Source of the DNA: Guadua angustifolia
Taxonomy: Eukaryota; Streptophyta; Magnoliopsida; Poales; Poaceae
Direction of reading: 5' to 3'
Assembly: GCA_036346375.1 (NCBI GenBank)
Contig: CM070517.1
Location: forward strand, 46,844,200-46,908,199
DNA: 64,000 nt
This document shows, in pieces, positions 46,882 to 57,538 of the stretch. The position numbers and the translations under genes are program-made. Below the pieces are notes generated by a model. The model saw only the letters and a program-made list of their open reading frames with translations, was not told where the DNA came from and made no database searches. Position 1 is the first letter of the stretch. Every line of letters begins with the position of its first letter.

Positions 46882-49854
46882 TGTAAGTTCAACCTTCATT
46901 AGTTATGGTTTTGGCGTTAATGACAAATCTAATCTTGTGTTAATGACAAATCCAATATTAAGTTTATCCCCTAATGCGATAGTGTTATTAATGACAATCT
47001 TATATCGAGACTAACATGTTTATCTAGAATATCTTTGTTTAGTCTCATCGCATTGAAAATTGGAAAACCCGAGGTATGTATGTGTATTCATTCTAATATT
47101 AGTTGCATACTTTGGAGTCAAGTTAAAGTATGAATGTCCCCTTTACATTTACCACAAAATGCGCATCATGTTTCCCAATCCATATATTACATGGATGCAC
47201 ATATTTAGGGGGAGTTTGTAGTTTAACTTGAAAGTCTCTTTGTATTGATCAATTCGTTATTGACACACATAAGGATCAAGACAAAGAAACTAAATCCTTG
47301 AGTATATATTTGAATTGCCTAGTTATAAGTATACTCGTGGAAATATAGGATATGCTCCAATACAATCAAATTGAATATGTGCATATTGTCAATCATACTT
47401 ATGCACATATATATGTGGAGTTTATTCTATAGTTGATGACTTAGGGTAATGATCATTTCCATACAATTTATATATAATGGATCATTACTTTTCATCAACA
47501 AGAGTATATGAAAACTTGTGTAGTTAATATATACTCATATCAATTTAAATGATAATTTAAATTGAGTTCATTTGTCTTGTTAATCATTAAAGAACATTTC
47601 ATCATGTGTTGATGGTGTTCCTTGATTAATTAAGGACAATGAATAGCTCTTAAGTATAACGAAGCATGAGTTGCATTATTATACTTAAGACACAATTAAA
47701 TCATTTCAATTGATTTAGGTTGTGCTCAATTGATCTAAAGGCATCCATTATGTGTTAATGGAGTGCAAGAGATAATTGAGACAACCATGCATCTTGGACT
47801 AACTATTTGTATGAGTTGTGATTGAGTTAGGTCCAAAGATGGATGAGATGATGAGAACGGGACAAGGACGGCATCATGAGTTGATGGGCGTCAAGAATGG
47901 ATCCCGAAGATAAAGAGGAGTCGAGTAATGATCCCGGGGGAGTAATCAAGTGTTGATCATAATGACCCCAAAGGGGATTGCTTGTGTGCGGCGGCGAAGG
48001 TATAATTAGATAGGCTAAGGACTTTTGTAGTCTTTGAGTCTAAGGTTTTATCGCCGTGCTATTAAGAGGGTCGCTCCTTTGCTTGAGCTTCATCATGTGT
48101 TGGTGATCTCATTCGCGCTCACTCGAGCTCAAACCATTTGGATTTGGCTTTTGCATGAGGGTTAACCATTTGGCATGTGTTGCGAATGGGTTAAACTTAT
48201 GCTTGGTTGTTGGTTTTCGCATTATGCTTTGATTTGCATGTGTTGCAAGAAGTGATAAGCTAGTGCGTTGGCTTTTGTGTGAAGTTCACTTTTGCATGTG
48301 TTGCATTAGTTGAAGCTTCACGTTTTGGTTCACAAAACAATCTTTCTAAAACTTGTGTTTGCTTGGAGCTAAGTTTTGCATGTGTTGCAAAAGGAGAGAG
48401 CTCAAGCTTGGTTTTGGTGTTTATGGTTGTGAATGTGCTAGAGGCTCGCATGTGTTGTGAGTAGAGAGCACATATGGTTGATTTGGTATTTGTGTGTTTG
48501 TATGGAGCTAGAGGCTTGCATGTGTTGCGAGTAAAGAGCTCATACGTGTGATTTGGTTTTAGTTGATGTTTGGTTTTGGTGTTGCATGGAACTAGAGAAT
48601 TGCATGTGTTGCAATTAGAGAGTTCATGCATCTTGATTTGATGTTGCTTGGAGCTAGACTTTTGCATGTGTTGCAAAGAGTAGTGCTCAAGCATGAAATG
48701 GTTTTATTGTGTTATTTGCAAGTTCGTTGTGCGAATAAACTGAGGTTTATGAGTCCTGAATCCCGAGAGCATGTGAGTGGGGCTTGCAACGGGTGTTGGT
48801 AAGTTGACCGGTCTTGTGTTGACCTTCACATGGCTAGGGGATTAATCTCATAAACTCGAGTTTGATTTGCTTAATACGTTTTGCAAATAGATTTGGAGTT
48901 GGTTGCAAAATGTGTTTTTGCAATTTGGTTTAAATTCTTTGAGCATGAGCTAAATGGGTGCAAACGTGTTTTGCACATGTGTATGATCATGTGTTGATCA
49001 TCTTATGGCTCAAGGAATGGTTTTTGGTTTTTCGGAAAAGAGATTTCGGAAAATCAGATTTTAGACTTGAATGTCGGTATTAGAAGTTTGGTTTTGGTGA
49101 TATTTAAAAATATCTATGGGTGCTTAAATCATGAAAATGGGTGGAGATTGTAGCCCTCGTGATAAGCTTCGCATAGAATCAAAAATCACCTAAATCGGAG
49201 TTCGGAGTAAAAAGTTATGGATGTTTTTGTGCTGCTGTGAGAGGTCATACCGCTGGCACCTGTGGTGGAGCGGTATGACCGCTGAGGGTGCGGTATGACC
49301 GCGTTTTTCAGCCAACGGCTAGTTTTCTAGCCGTTGGCCGCTGAGGGCCGGCGTCGTGCGCTGGAGCTCTCAAGGTGTGAGAAGCCCCGGCAAGTTTGTG
49401 AAGGTTCGGGTTGAGCCTACGCGCAAGCGTGAAAAACCACGACTAGTGGAAAGAGGCGGGTGCTCGAGCGGGAGCCGGTCCAAGTGTGGGCTTGCCTCAA
49501 CGTGGACTAGGGGAGACCGGCAAGTCTCCGAACACCACGGAAAAACATCGGTTGTCCCTTGTCTCTTTACATTCAAGTATTTACCTTTTGCATATTATTG
49601 ATTGCTTGAATTAGAATTGCTTAGTATTAATTGTTTGATCAATTTAGCAATTTATACATAGAGACATAATTTAGTTACTGCACTAGTGAGCCTAGTTGAT
49701 TTAGGCCTTAATTGTTAAAACCGATTTATCGCTTCCGCATATATAAATTGATTAGGTTTTGACATAGGGGTTGATTAGAGCTAATTGAATTAGTGAGCGA
49801 TCGATTTTTATAAACGCCTATTCACCCCCCCTCTAGGCGCATCCTCGACCCTAC
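46882..49854 (+). mobile_element. 2973-bp solo LTR, SIRE/Maximus-like copia, hairpin-rich
   Basis: It begins TGTAAGTTC and ends GACCCTACA. The flanks CCCGC (46877-46881) and CTCGC (49855-49859) are a 5-bp target duplication with one C-to-T change, and removing the element restores the nsLTP sequence seen in the other copies. The sense-strand end ATTCACCCCCCCTCTAGGCG is shared with the copia LTR ending at 51778, and the first 80 bp share GGTTTTGG.G.TTAATGACAA. No protein is encoded. Dense inverted repeats fill 47370-49340 (listed separately). Confidence 0.8.
47600..49017 (+). repeat. Array of about 17 hairpins with a common TGTGT-type apex
   Basis: Each unit is arm + TGTGT (variants TGAGT, CGTGT) + complementary arm. 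Perfect inner stems include TCCATTA/TAATGGA (47744-47762), TTTTGCA/TGCAAAA (48374-48392), AATTGCA/TGCAATT (48598-48616), TTGCAAAA/TTTTGCAA (48903-48923), GTGCAAA/TTTGCAC (48958-48976) and ATGATCA/TGATCAT (48983-49001). Several have an additional outer stem: GCTTG/CAAGC (48361 and 48646), GTATG/CATAC (48500), GCATG/CATGC (48584), GTGAAG/CTTCAC (48279). Apexes in the core group lie at 48381, 48451, 48521, 48605 and 48667. Confidence 0.85.
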
Positions 49855-50232
49855 ACTCGCCGCCTCGACGGTCCCGACAGCGGCCATCGTCACGAGAGCG
49901 AACGCGAGGACGAGAACGGCGGCCACCGACGACGACGACCTCATCGATCTCGCGTCCGGTGGTTCTTGTCCACTACTACTCCTAGGTCAGTCAGTGTACG
50001 TACGTGTGTTTGTAATGGATGCGGATGTACGCTGTGGATGCGGGGCGGGCTGGTATTTATAGCGGCCATCGACGGCGGCGTGGTTGGTGAGCGGCGCGAT
50101 GGCGTGCGCGAACCGAGCAAGCTAGCTCGGGGATCAAACACCATGCGCGCATGCACGCGGGTACGTGTCGACGATGACGTACGCACGGCGCCCCGCTGGA
50201 TGCATGCATGCTCGCGCCGCTGGATGCATGCA

Positions 50233-51778
50233 TGATTTTGGTGATTAATGACAACAAGATTAAGTGACTAATGAGCTCTATGAGTATTGTGAACAGATGA
50301 ATATGCTCATGGGAAAGTCGCTTAAGGAAAGAGGTCCCTCAAATTCGAGAATAAAAGGCGTCGGTTAAACTCAACGGTTGTATATGCTTTTTAAATTTTA
50401 TTTGAGTTTAAGGATTGCTGTACTATTAAGAGAGATTTGACAAGAAATAGTTTGAGAATGATCCAATGTGCTCAATGATGAATCCTAGTCTAAATATGAG
50501 TCAATGTGTAAAGTCTTGGGGGCAAAATGTTCAAAAAGGTTCGGAGTATCCGAACTAATCTTCGGAATGTCCGAGCTGCCCTCCTCGGTTGCTCAGGCAA
50601 AATTTGGTTCGAATGTCCGAACATGGGTTCGGAGTATCCGAGCTGACCCCCTCGGTTGGCTCAGGCAAAATCTAGTTCGGAATGTCCGAACAAAGGTTCG
50701 GAGTATCCGAGCTAGCCCTCTCGATTGGTCGAGTTTATTTTGTTTCGAAATGTTCGAACGTTGGTTCGGAGTATCCGAACGGACCCCCTCGGTTAGGGCT
50801 AAGTCTTTTTGGTTCGGACTATCCGAAGTGTCGTTCGGACTGTCCGAACTGCGGTGTTCGGGCCTGTTCTAGTTTCAAATGGTTCTGATTTGTCTCAACA
50901 TGGGTTCGGACTATCCGAACAGTCTCGGTTGAAGTGAAAAATGGCTAGTTTTGGGAGGCTTTAAATACCTCCCTAACTCCCACCTACCCATTATTAAGTG
51001 CATTCAATACATTTTCAACAGCTCTCTCACTCTCTCAAGCCTAAGTGATCCTCCTCCCTCAAATCCTTGATTCTTGAATCTTTAGAGGGAGGTCAAGTGG
51101 AGAGATTGTTAGATCTAATAGTTGTGATTCATCTTGAGCACGTGGTTCATCCTCAAGCGGATTTCTTGCGAGATTTTTTACTCTTGGAGGTTGAGGACTC
51201 CTAGACGGCTAGGAGTCACCGGTGAGCCCCCAATCTTCGTGTGGGACGCCGTCGGAAGTTTGTGAAGGTTGAATCCACCTCCGCAAGGGAAGGATTCAAG
51301 GAGTAAACGGGTGAGTGCTTGGTGCAACACCTAGAGGTCAAGGGTTGAAAGAGATCCCGGCTTAGTGCCGCCTCAACGGAGACGTAGGATCCCCTCAAGG
51401 ATCCGAACTTCGGGAAAAATTCGGTTGGTCTCCTTGGTTCTTGATTCTCTTACTTATTCATCTTGTGCTTAGCTTAATCTTTTGGAGATTCAAGGGTTAA
51501 TAGCTTCTTGCAGTAGAAATTGGTGGGATTTCACTTCCTGCAAGTAATCTTAGTCAAGATACATCATTTGAACCTAGATTCATACTCTAGATTTGCTAGA
51601 TCTATTTTCTAGGGTTCTTGTGCTCGAACCAGTTCGGACTATCCGAAATTTGGCTCGGACTATCCGAACCACTTGACACGATCAACTTAATTTCGAGTAT
51701 CCGGTTTAAAATTCGCCACGCTTTTAAAATTTGTAACGCTTATTCACCCCCCCTCTAGGCGACATCTCGGTCCTTTCA
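50233..51778 (+). repeat. 5' LTR of the SIRE-type copia
   Basis: 1546 bp. It contains an array of inverted-repeat motifs TTCGGAnnnTCCGAA (50539-50920, two more near 51632-51668) and a 10-bp fold-back TTAAACTCAA/TTGAGTTTAA near 50366-50413. It ends ATTCACCCCCCCTCTAGGCG then ACATCTCGGTCCTTTCA. Confidence 0.85.
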
Positions 51779-51780
51779 AT

Positions 51781-51795
51781 TGGTATCAGAGCCAA
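51781..51795 (+). other. Primer-binding site, initiator tRNA-Met type
   Basis: TGGTATCAGAGCCAA starts two bases after the LTR end, as in most plant copia elements. Confidence 0.85.
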
Positions 51796-51833
51796 ATCTC
51801 CGTAGTTTGGCTTAACCGCTTGAAGAATCTAAG

Positions 51834-54800
51834 ATGTCGGATACACAGAAGAATACCGAATCCCATGACCAAGACAAGGGCACGGGCTCCGGTATTGGGG
51901 TTGCTATTCCATTTGATTATTCCTCTCTTGGTGTCTCAAGCTCCTCATCTTATGTCTCCGCATCTCCTCCCGAGCGCCTCATTTCGATGGCACTCACTAT
52001 GCCGCATGGAAACATAAGATGAAGATGCACTTGAGATCGCTTCACCCTTCTATTTGGAAGATTGTGCAAACAGGTTTCAAGCCCGTTGATCCGAACAACC
52101 TTACTCCCGTAGAAGATAAAGATCAACACTTCAACGAATTGGCAGTCAACGCTTTGTTCAACGCCTTGAGTGATTCTGAGTTCAACCGAGTCGACGGACT
52201 CGAGGAAGCAAAGGCCATTTGGGATAGGCTCATGGTCAGTCATGAAGGAATTTCAAGTGTCCGCGAATCGAAGATAGAGCTCATTATTGGTGAGCTAAGC
52301 CGGTTCACATTGGAGGAAGGAGAGTCCTACAACAAAATGTTTGACCGCTTAAGGGTGCTTGTGAATCAAGCCAAGGGTCTTGGATGCACCGATCTTACGG
52401 ACAAGGCCGTGGTGAAGATAATACTTCGTGTGATCACTCCAACCAACCGCAACCTTGTTCAATTAATCCGAGACCGGCCCAATTTCGACACTTTGACACC
52501 TCATGATGTTATCGGCCGGCTCATGATGGACGAGATGATGGTAAAAGAAGCCGAAGTTGTTGAAGAACTCAAGTCGGGCAAAAAGAAAGGTATTGCACTC
52601 AAGGCCGTCAAGGTAGTGCGCCAAGCAGAAGAGAGCTCAAGTGAAGACGAAGAGTCGTGTGGTCCATTGACAAATGAGGACATGGCTCTATTTGTGTGAA
52701 GATTCAACAAATTCTTCAAGAATAAGAACTTCAGACAAGGAGGTCAGTCTAAGAGTTTTGGAAGAAAATCAAAGGGAAGACACTCCACCCGAAGATGCTA
52801 TGAATGCGGTGAAACCGGTCATTTCATTGCCGAGTGTCCGCATAAGGAGAATAAAGATGAGAAGTCTCACAAGAAGGACAAGTACCGGGGCAAGGACAAG
52901 GAGAAGAGCAAAAAGTACAAGGGCAAGGGTCGTGCCTACATTGGAAAGGAGTGAAACTCCGACACCGACTCCAACTCCGACTCCGACTCCGAGTCAAATT
53001 CCGATGAAGAAGGAGGAATTGCCTCCGTCGCCATCGCCGTATCCTCTACTCCAACAATGTCGAAGGGCCTCTTCGACAACTTGAGCGATGACGATGAGGT
53101 TGCTCCAATGTGCCTCATGGCAAAGGGGCACAAGGTATCATCACTTGTTTCCACTCCCTCCATTGCTAATGAATGTCTAGATGAGCACAATAGCGATAGT
53201 GATGATGATGACATTAACACCGTGCTTAAGTCTATGAAAAACTTTGACATTCATAAATTAAATTTGCTCTTAAAAGATATTGAAAAATTGGAGGAAGTCG
53301 TAGAACAAAAGGAAGCTACTCTCGAGGCTCAAGAGGATTTACTCATCCTCGAAAAGGAGAAAAATCGTGAGCTAGGGAAGAGCTTATCTTTTGAAAAGGG
53401 GAAGAATGAGGATTTGGTTGAAAACTTAAAATTGACCAAATCCGAAGTGACTAGTCTCGAGATCACCAACGCTTCACTTGAAGAGGAACTTGCTAAGGCA
53501 AAGGACGCCTGCAAGGCTCTTGAGTTGAAGCTTGTTGATCTCAAGAATGGCCCTCCAATTACCTCAACCATTAGCTCCAATTCTTTGTTACCTTCGACGA
53601 GCAATGGGTGCGCTAGATGCTACGACGTTAATATTGATACTTATGCCACTAACCTTGAGACATTGCAAGTGTTAGCACATGAAAATGAGAAGCTCAAGGG
53701 GATGCTCGAAGATGGACTTCAAAAGTCCTACAAGGCAAGTAAGGGACTAGAGGAGTTCCTAGGTAAGCGACAAGGTAACGCTATGAAGCATGGGCTTGGA
53801 TATACTCCACCAAAAGGGAAAAAGAGAAATATTGTGGTTGGTCCTTTAAGCAAGCCCATACAATTTGTTAAGAGCAAGGAAAACGCTAAGTACAAAGCTC
53901 ACTCTACATTCTTTGCATCTTATGTACTTAAGAAAACTAACTTAGGTCGGGTAGTTACTTGTCATATTGGGGGTAAGCCCAAAGATAACTCTTATATGCG
54001 ATCTATTTGGGTCCCTAAATCACTTGTTACTAACGTGCGTAGACCTAAGCAAGTTTGGGTACCAAAGAGCAAAAACTAAATTTCATTTTGTATGCCTACA
54101 ACTCCGGTGGATCAAGTTGGATCTTGGATAGCGGATGTACACATCATATGACCGGAGAAAGGGCAATGTTCGCTCATTTGGACGCCAATAGAACGAATAG
54201 TGAAAGCATCATTTTTGGCGATAATGGAAAAGGTGAAGTTGTAGGTTTAGGTAAAATTCTTGTTACAAATGATTTTCATTTGACCAATGTTTTGCTTGTC
54301 GAATCACTAAGCTACAATTTGTTATCCGTTGCTCAATTGTGTGAAGCGGGCTACAATTGTGTGTTAAGTGATAAGGGTGTGGATGTCATTAAGAGGGATG
54401 ACGGGTCCATAGCCGTTAAGGGACGTTTGAAAGGGAATCTCTATCTTGTAGATTTCACTACGATAGAGTTAACCTTGAAACGTGTCTTATGGCTAAGTCT
54501 AGCATGGGTTGGTTATGGCATCGCCGACTTGCCCATGTTGGCATGAGGAACCTCCACAAACTTCTTAAAGGCAATCACATCCTTGGATTAATCAATGTTG
54601 TCTTTGAGAAAGATAGAGTATATAGCGCATGTCAAGCCGGGAAGCAAGTTGGAGCTACTTATCCCGCGAAGAACGTAATGACCACTTCGAGGCCCTTGGA
54701 GATGCTACACATGGATTTGTTCGGCCCAATTGCCTACATAAGCACTGATGGAAACAAGTATGGTTTAGTTATTGTTGATGATTTTTCGCGCTTTACTTGG

Positions 54801-56142
54801 GTATTTTTCTTGCATGATAAAAGCGAAGCTCAAGGAAGCTTGAAGAAATTCATGAGAAGGGCTCAAAATGAGTTTGAGGTGAAGATCAAGAGAATTCGGA
54901 GTGATAACGGCACCGAATTCAAGAACACCGGGGTTGAGGAGTTTCTCGATGAAGAAGGCATCAAGCACGAGTTCTCGGCTCCCTATTCCCCTCAACAAAA
55001 TGGGGTAGCCGAGAGGAAGAATCGAACCTCATCGAGATGGCGCGCACGATGCTTGACGAGTACAAGGTCTCCGACATATTTTGGGCAGAGGCCATCAACA
55101 CCGCGTGCCATAGTACCAACCGTCTGTATCTCCACAAGATTTTGAAAAAGACGGCGTACGAGCTCCTCACCGGCAAGAAGAAGTGAATGTATCCTACTTC
55201 CGAAGTCTTCGGAGCAAATGCTACATCCTCAACAAGAAAGCTAAGTCATCTAAATTTGCTCCTAAAGTAGATGAAGGTTTCTTACTTGGATATGGATCAA
55301 ATGCCTATGCATACCGAGTTTTCAACAACACCACCGGTGTGGTTGAAATTTCGCGTGATGTGACATTTGATGAAACTAACGGTTCTCAAGTAGAACAAGT
55401 TGATCGTGCTATGATTGACAGGGAAGAACCCCCGTGCGAAGCAATCAAGAAACGGCAATTGGAGAAGTAAGACCACTTGAGGAAGATGTAATTCCAAGCA
55501 CTTCAACTCAAGGGGTTTATGATGCGACGATGGACGCTCAGGAAGATGCTCCATCGTCTTCAATACGAGCTCAAGACGGCTCGAATGCCACTCAAGAAGA
55601 TTAGGGTCCAATCCAAAGAACCAACGCAACCGTACCTCATCCAAGAGTCCATCAAAGTGTACAACGAGATCACCCGGTCGACAACATACTTGGAGACATT
55701 AACAAGGGAGTATCTACTAGATCTCGTGTAGCAAATTTTTGTGAATTTTACTCCTTTGTGTCTTCTCTTGAACCGCTTAAGGTAGATGAAGCACTCCAAG
55801 ATCCGGATTGGGTGATGGCCATGCAAGAGGAGTTAAATAACTTCGAACGGAACCAAGTGTGGAAGCTTGTCGAAAAGCCCAAGCAAAATGTGATGGGAAC
55901 CAAATGGGTATTTCGGAACAAACAAGACGAGAACGGAATAGTGATGAGAAATAAAGCCCGGTTAGTTGCTCAAGGCTTCACGCAAATCGAAGGTTTGGAT
56001 TTCGATGAAACATATGCTCCCGTAGCTAGACTTGAATCTATTAGAATATTACTTGCCTTTGCTACTCATCATGATTTTAAGTTGTATCAAATGGACGTGA
56101 AAAGCGCCTTCTTGAATGGACCACTCTCCGAAATGGTCTACG
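51834..56142 (+). pseudogene. Copia gag-pol (gag, protease, integrase, partial RT) with frameshifts
   Basis: Gag starts MSDTQKNTES, shifts frame near 51985 (expected FDGTHYAAWKHKMKMHL), and carries the zinc knuckle CYECGETGHFIAEC near 52800 and a long acidic/coiled-coil segment (53057-53750). Protease has WILDSGCTHHMTG (about 54120). Integrase has the HRRLAH...C zinc region, then HMDLFGP, RSDNGTEF and the PQQNGVAERKN glutamate. Reverse transcriptase starts near 55790 (WVMAMQEELNNFERNQVW) and ends before the YVDD box. TGA and TAA stops occur at 52699, 52954, 54079 and 55470, with shifts near 54490, 55030 and 55190. It cannot encode a working element. Confidence 0.87.
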
Positions 56143-56538
56143 GTCCCGATAGCGGCCATCGTCACGAGAGTGAACGCGAGGACGAGAACGGCGGCCACCG
56201 ACGACGACGACCTCATCGATCTCGCGTCCGGTGGTTCTTGTCCACTACTACTCCTATGTCGGCAAAGGTAATGCGTGACGCAGTGTTTGTAATGGATGCG
56301 GATGTACGCTGTGGATGCGGGGCGGGCTAATTTGGTATTTATAGCGGCCATCGACGGCGGCGTGGTTGGTGAGCGGCGCGATGGCGTGCGCGAACCGAGC
56401 AAGCTAGCTCGGGGATCGAACACCACGCTGCGCGATGCACGCGGTACGATGTCGGCGATGACGACGACGACGGGCGCTCGCCGGATGCATGCATGCTTTC
56501 GCGCCGCGTGAACGGGAGATCGGTGCATGATCAAACAC
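56143..56538 (-). pseudogene. nsLTP2 pseudogene copy 2, 5' part only
   Basis: Only the signal-peptide part of the coding sequence (start codon 56216-56214, down to 56143) and the upstream region with its TATTTATAGC box remain. The 3' part was lost at the junction with the truncated copia. The sequence is parallel to 49866-50230 and 57154-57538 with scattered changes. Confidence 0.8.
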
Positions 56539-56646
56539 CACTACAGAACACCACATCACTGCCGGTTCCAAACTAGCATCACTGCCGGGTATTGGAACCG
56601 GCAGTATGTAATCGGCAGTGATAATCAGACTATCAATTGTGTAGTG
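56539..56646. mobile_element. Tiny CACTA-like element in the nsLTP repeat unit
   Basis: The ends CACTACAGAAC and (other strand) CACTACACAATTG resemble CACTA (En/Spm) termini, with ACTGCCGGTT subterminal words. A perfect 14-bp fold-back ACTGCCGGTTCCAA/TTGGAACCGGCAGT lies inside. A 108-bp unit with no coding capacity and no clear 3-bp target duplication. An identical-sized copy lies exactly 1000 bp on. Confidence 0.55.
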
Positions 56647-56932
56647 CTTAAAATTTAAGTGCTATATAACAAGAAAACACTAGCTAAGAAGAACCTTAGA
56701 CACTAATATATAATAGTGAGACAAATAGAGGCAGTTTACTGACATGAGTAGGTAAATCACAGGTTGTCAGTCCATTTATTCATGCGGCAGCAACAACATA
56801 TGAATCGTTGCATTACATTGTGCATGATGGAGCCAAAATCACGTAGCACAAGGTAGCATATATATGTATATATGCACACACGCAGGCCACGCAGGCCAGA
56901 CGAGAGCGAGCGTGTAGGCTAGCTAACTACGC

Positions 56933-57230
56933 TTAGGTGCAGCGCGGCATGGGGAGGCGGCAGACGGCGAAGAGGCGCGCGGCGTTGGGGTTGCGGATGT
57001 AGCTGCCGTAGTTGGGGCTGTTCGCGTACCCGACAGCACCCTCGCTGCGCCCGCCGCATACTGCCGCAAAGACGCCATCGCACCGCCCACCGAACAAGAC
57101 CGCCAAGCGCCGGCGTCAGCAGCGACGGGTTGCACGCCGGCCCCGCCGCCTCGATGGCCCCGACAGCGGCCATCGTCACGAGAGCGAACGCGAGGACGAG
57201 AACGGCGGCCACCGACGACGACGACCTCAT
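56933..57230 (-). pseudogene. nsLTP2 pseudogene copy 3 (full length, frameshifted)
   Basis: The start at 57230 gives a signal peptide (MRSSSSVAAVLVLAFALVTM) and the mature start AGPACNPSLLTP. The stop at 56935-56933 follows SYIRNPNAARLFAVCRLPMP and RCT, as in type-2 non-specific lipid transfer proteins, which are secreted lipid carriers of about 70 residues with four disulfides. The whole span is 298 nt, not a multiple of three. The middle (about 57020-57085) is rearranged, with the frame lost and the central cysteines gone. The TATA box lies upstream near 57345. Confidence 0.82.
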
Positions 57231-57538
57231 CGATCTCGCGTCCGGTGGTTCTTGTCCACTACTACTCCTATGTCAGCCAGTGTACGTACGTGTGTTTGTA
57301 ATGGATGCGGATGTACGCTGTGGATGCGGGGCGGGCTGGTATTTATAGCGGCCATCGACGGCGGCGTGGTTGGTGAGCGGCGCGATGGCGTGCGCGAACC
57401 GAGCAAGCTAGCTCGGGGATCGAACACCACGCGCGCATGCACACGGGTACGTGTCGACGATGACGTACGCACGGCGCCCCGCTGGATGCATGCATGCTCG
57501 CGCCGGTGGAACGGGGAGATCGGTGCATGATCAAACAC

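Larger units (their letters stand above)
46669..49944 (-). pseudogene. nsLTP2 pseudogene copy 1, split by a solo LTR
   Basis: The 5' half is at 49944-49855 (signal peptide MRSSSSVAAVLVLAFTLVTM) and the 3' half at 46881-46669, ending in a frame that reads RLFAVCRLPMPRCT*. A type-2 lipid transfer protein of about 95 residues with an eight-cysteine fold is the ancestor. A 2973-bp LTR lies in the coding region at the signal-peptide/mature boundary. The middle of the 3' half is also frameshifted and has lost the CC and CxC cysteines, so the copy was probably dead before or soon after the insertion. The minus-strand TATA (seen on plus as TATTTATAGC near 50055) is still present. Confidence 0.8.
50233..56142 (+). 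mobile_element. SIRE/Maximus-type Ty1/copia element, 3' truncated
   Basis: The 5' LTR is 50233-51778 (TGATTTTGG to CCTTTCA), followed by a Met-type primer site and then gag, protease, integrase and part of reverse transcriptase in the standard copia order. The sequence stops inside reverse transcriptase (LNGPLSEMVY) at 56142 and passes directly into the middle of an nsLTP copy. RNase H, the polypurine tract and the 3' LTR are missing. The insertion site is the upstream region of nsLTP copy 1 (after GGATGCATGCA). Confidence 0.9.

Noticed and set aside
48260..48694. 144-residue minus-strand frame in the solo LTR
   Set aside because: Its repeated NTC/ATHAK words simply reflect the hairpin repeats; no known domain.
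50539..50920. Regularly recurring palindromic words that could be taken for a CRISPR array
   Set aside because: Spacing is uneven, the repeats are only 17 bp and variable, there are no unique spacers, and they lie inside a plant LTR.
56143..56330. Fused copia-nsLTP frame as a possible new gene
   Set aside because: It is a by-product of the deletion joint; the nsLTP part is read from the antisense strand and gives low-complexity Arg/His sequence.
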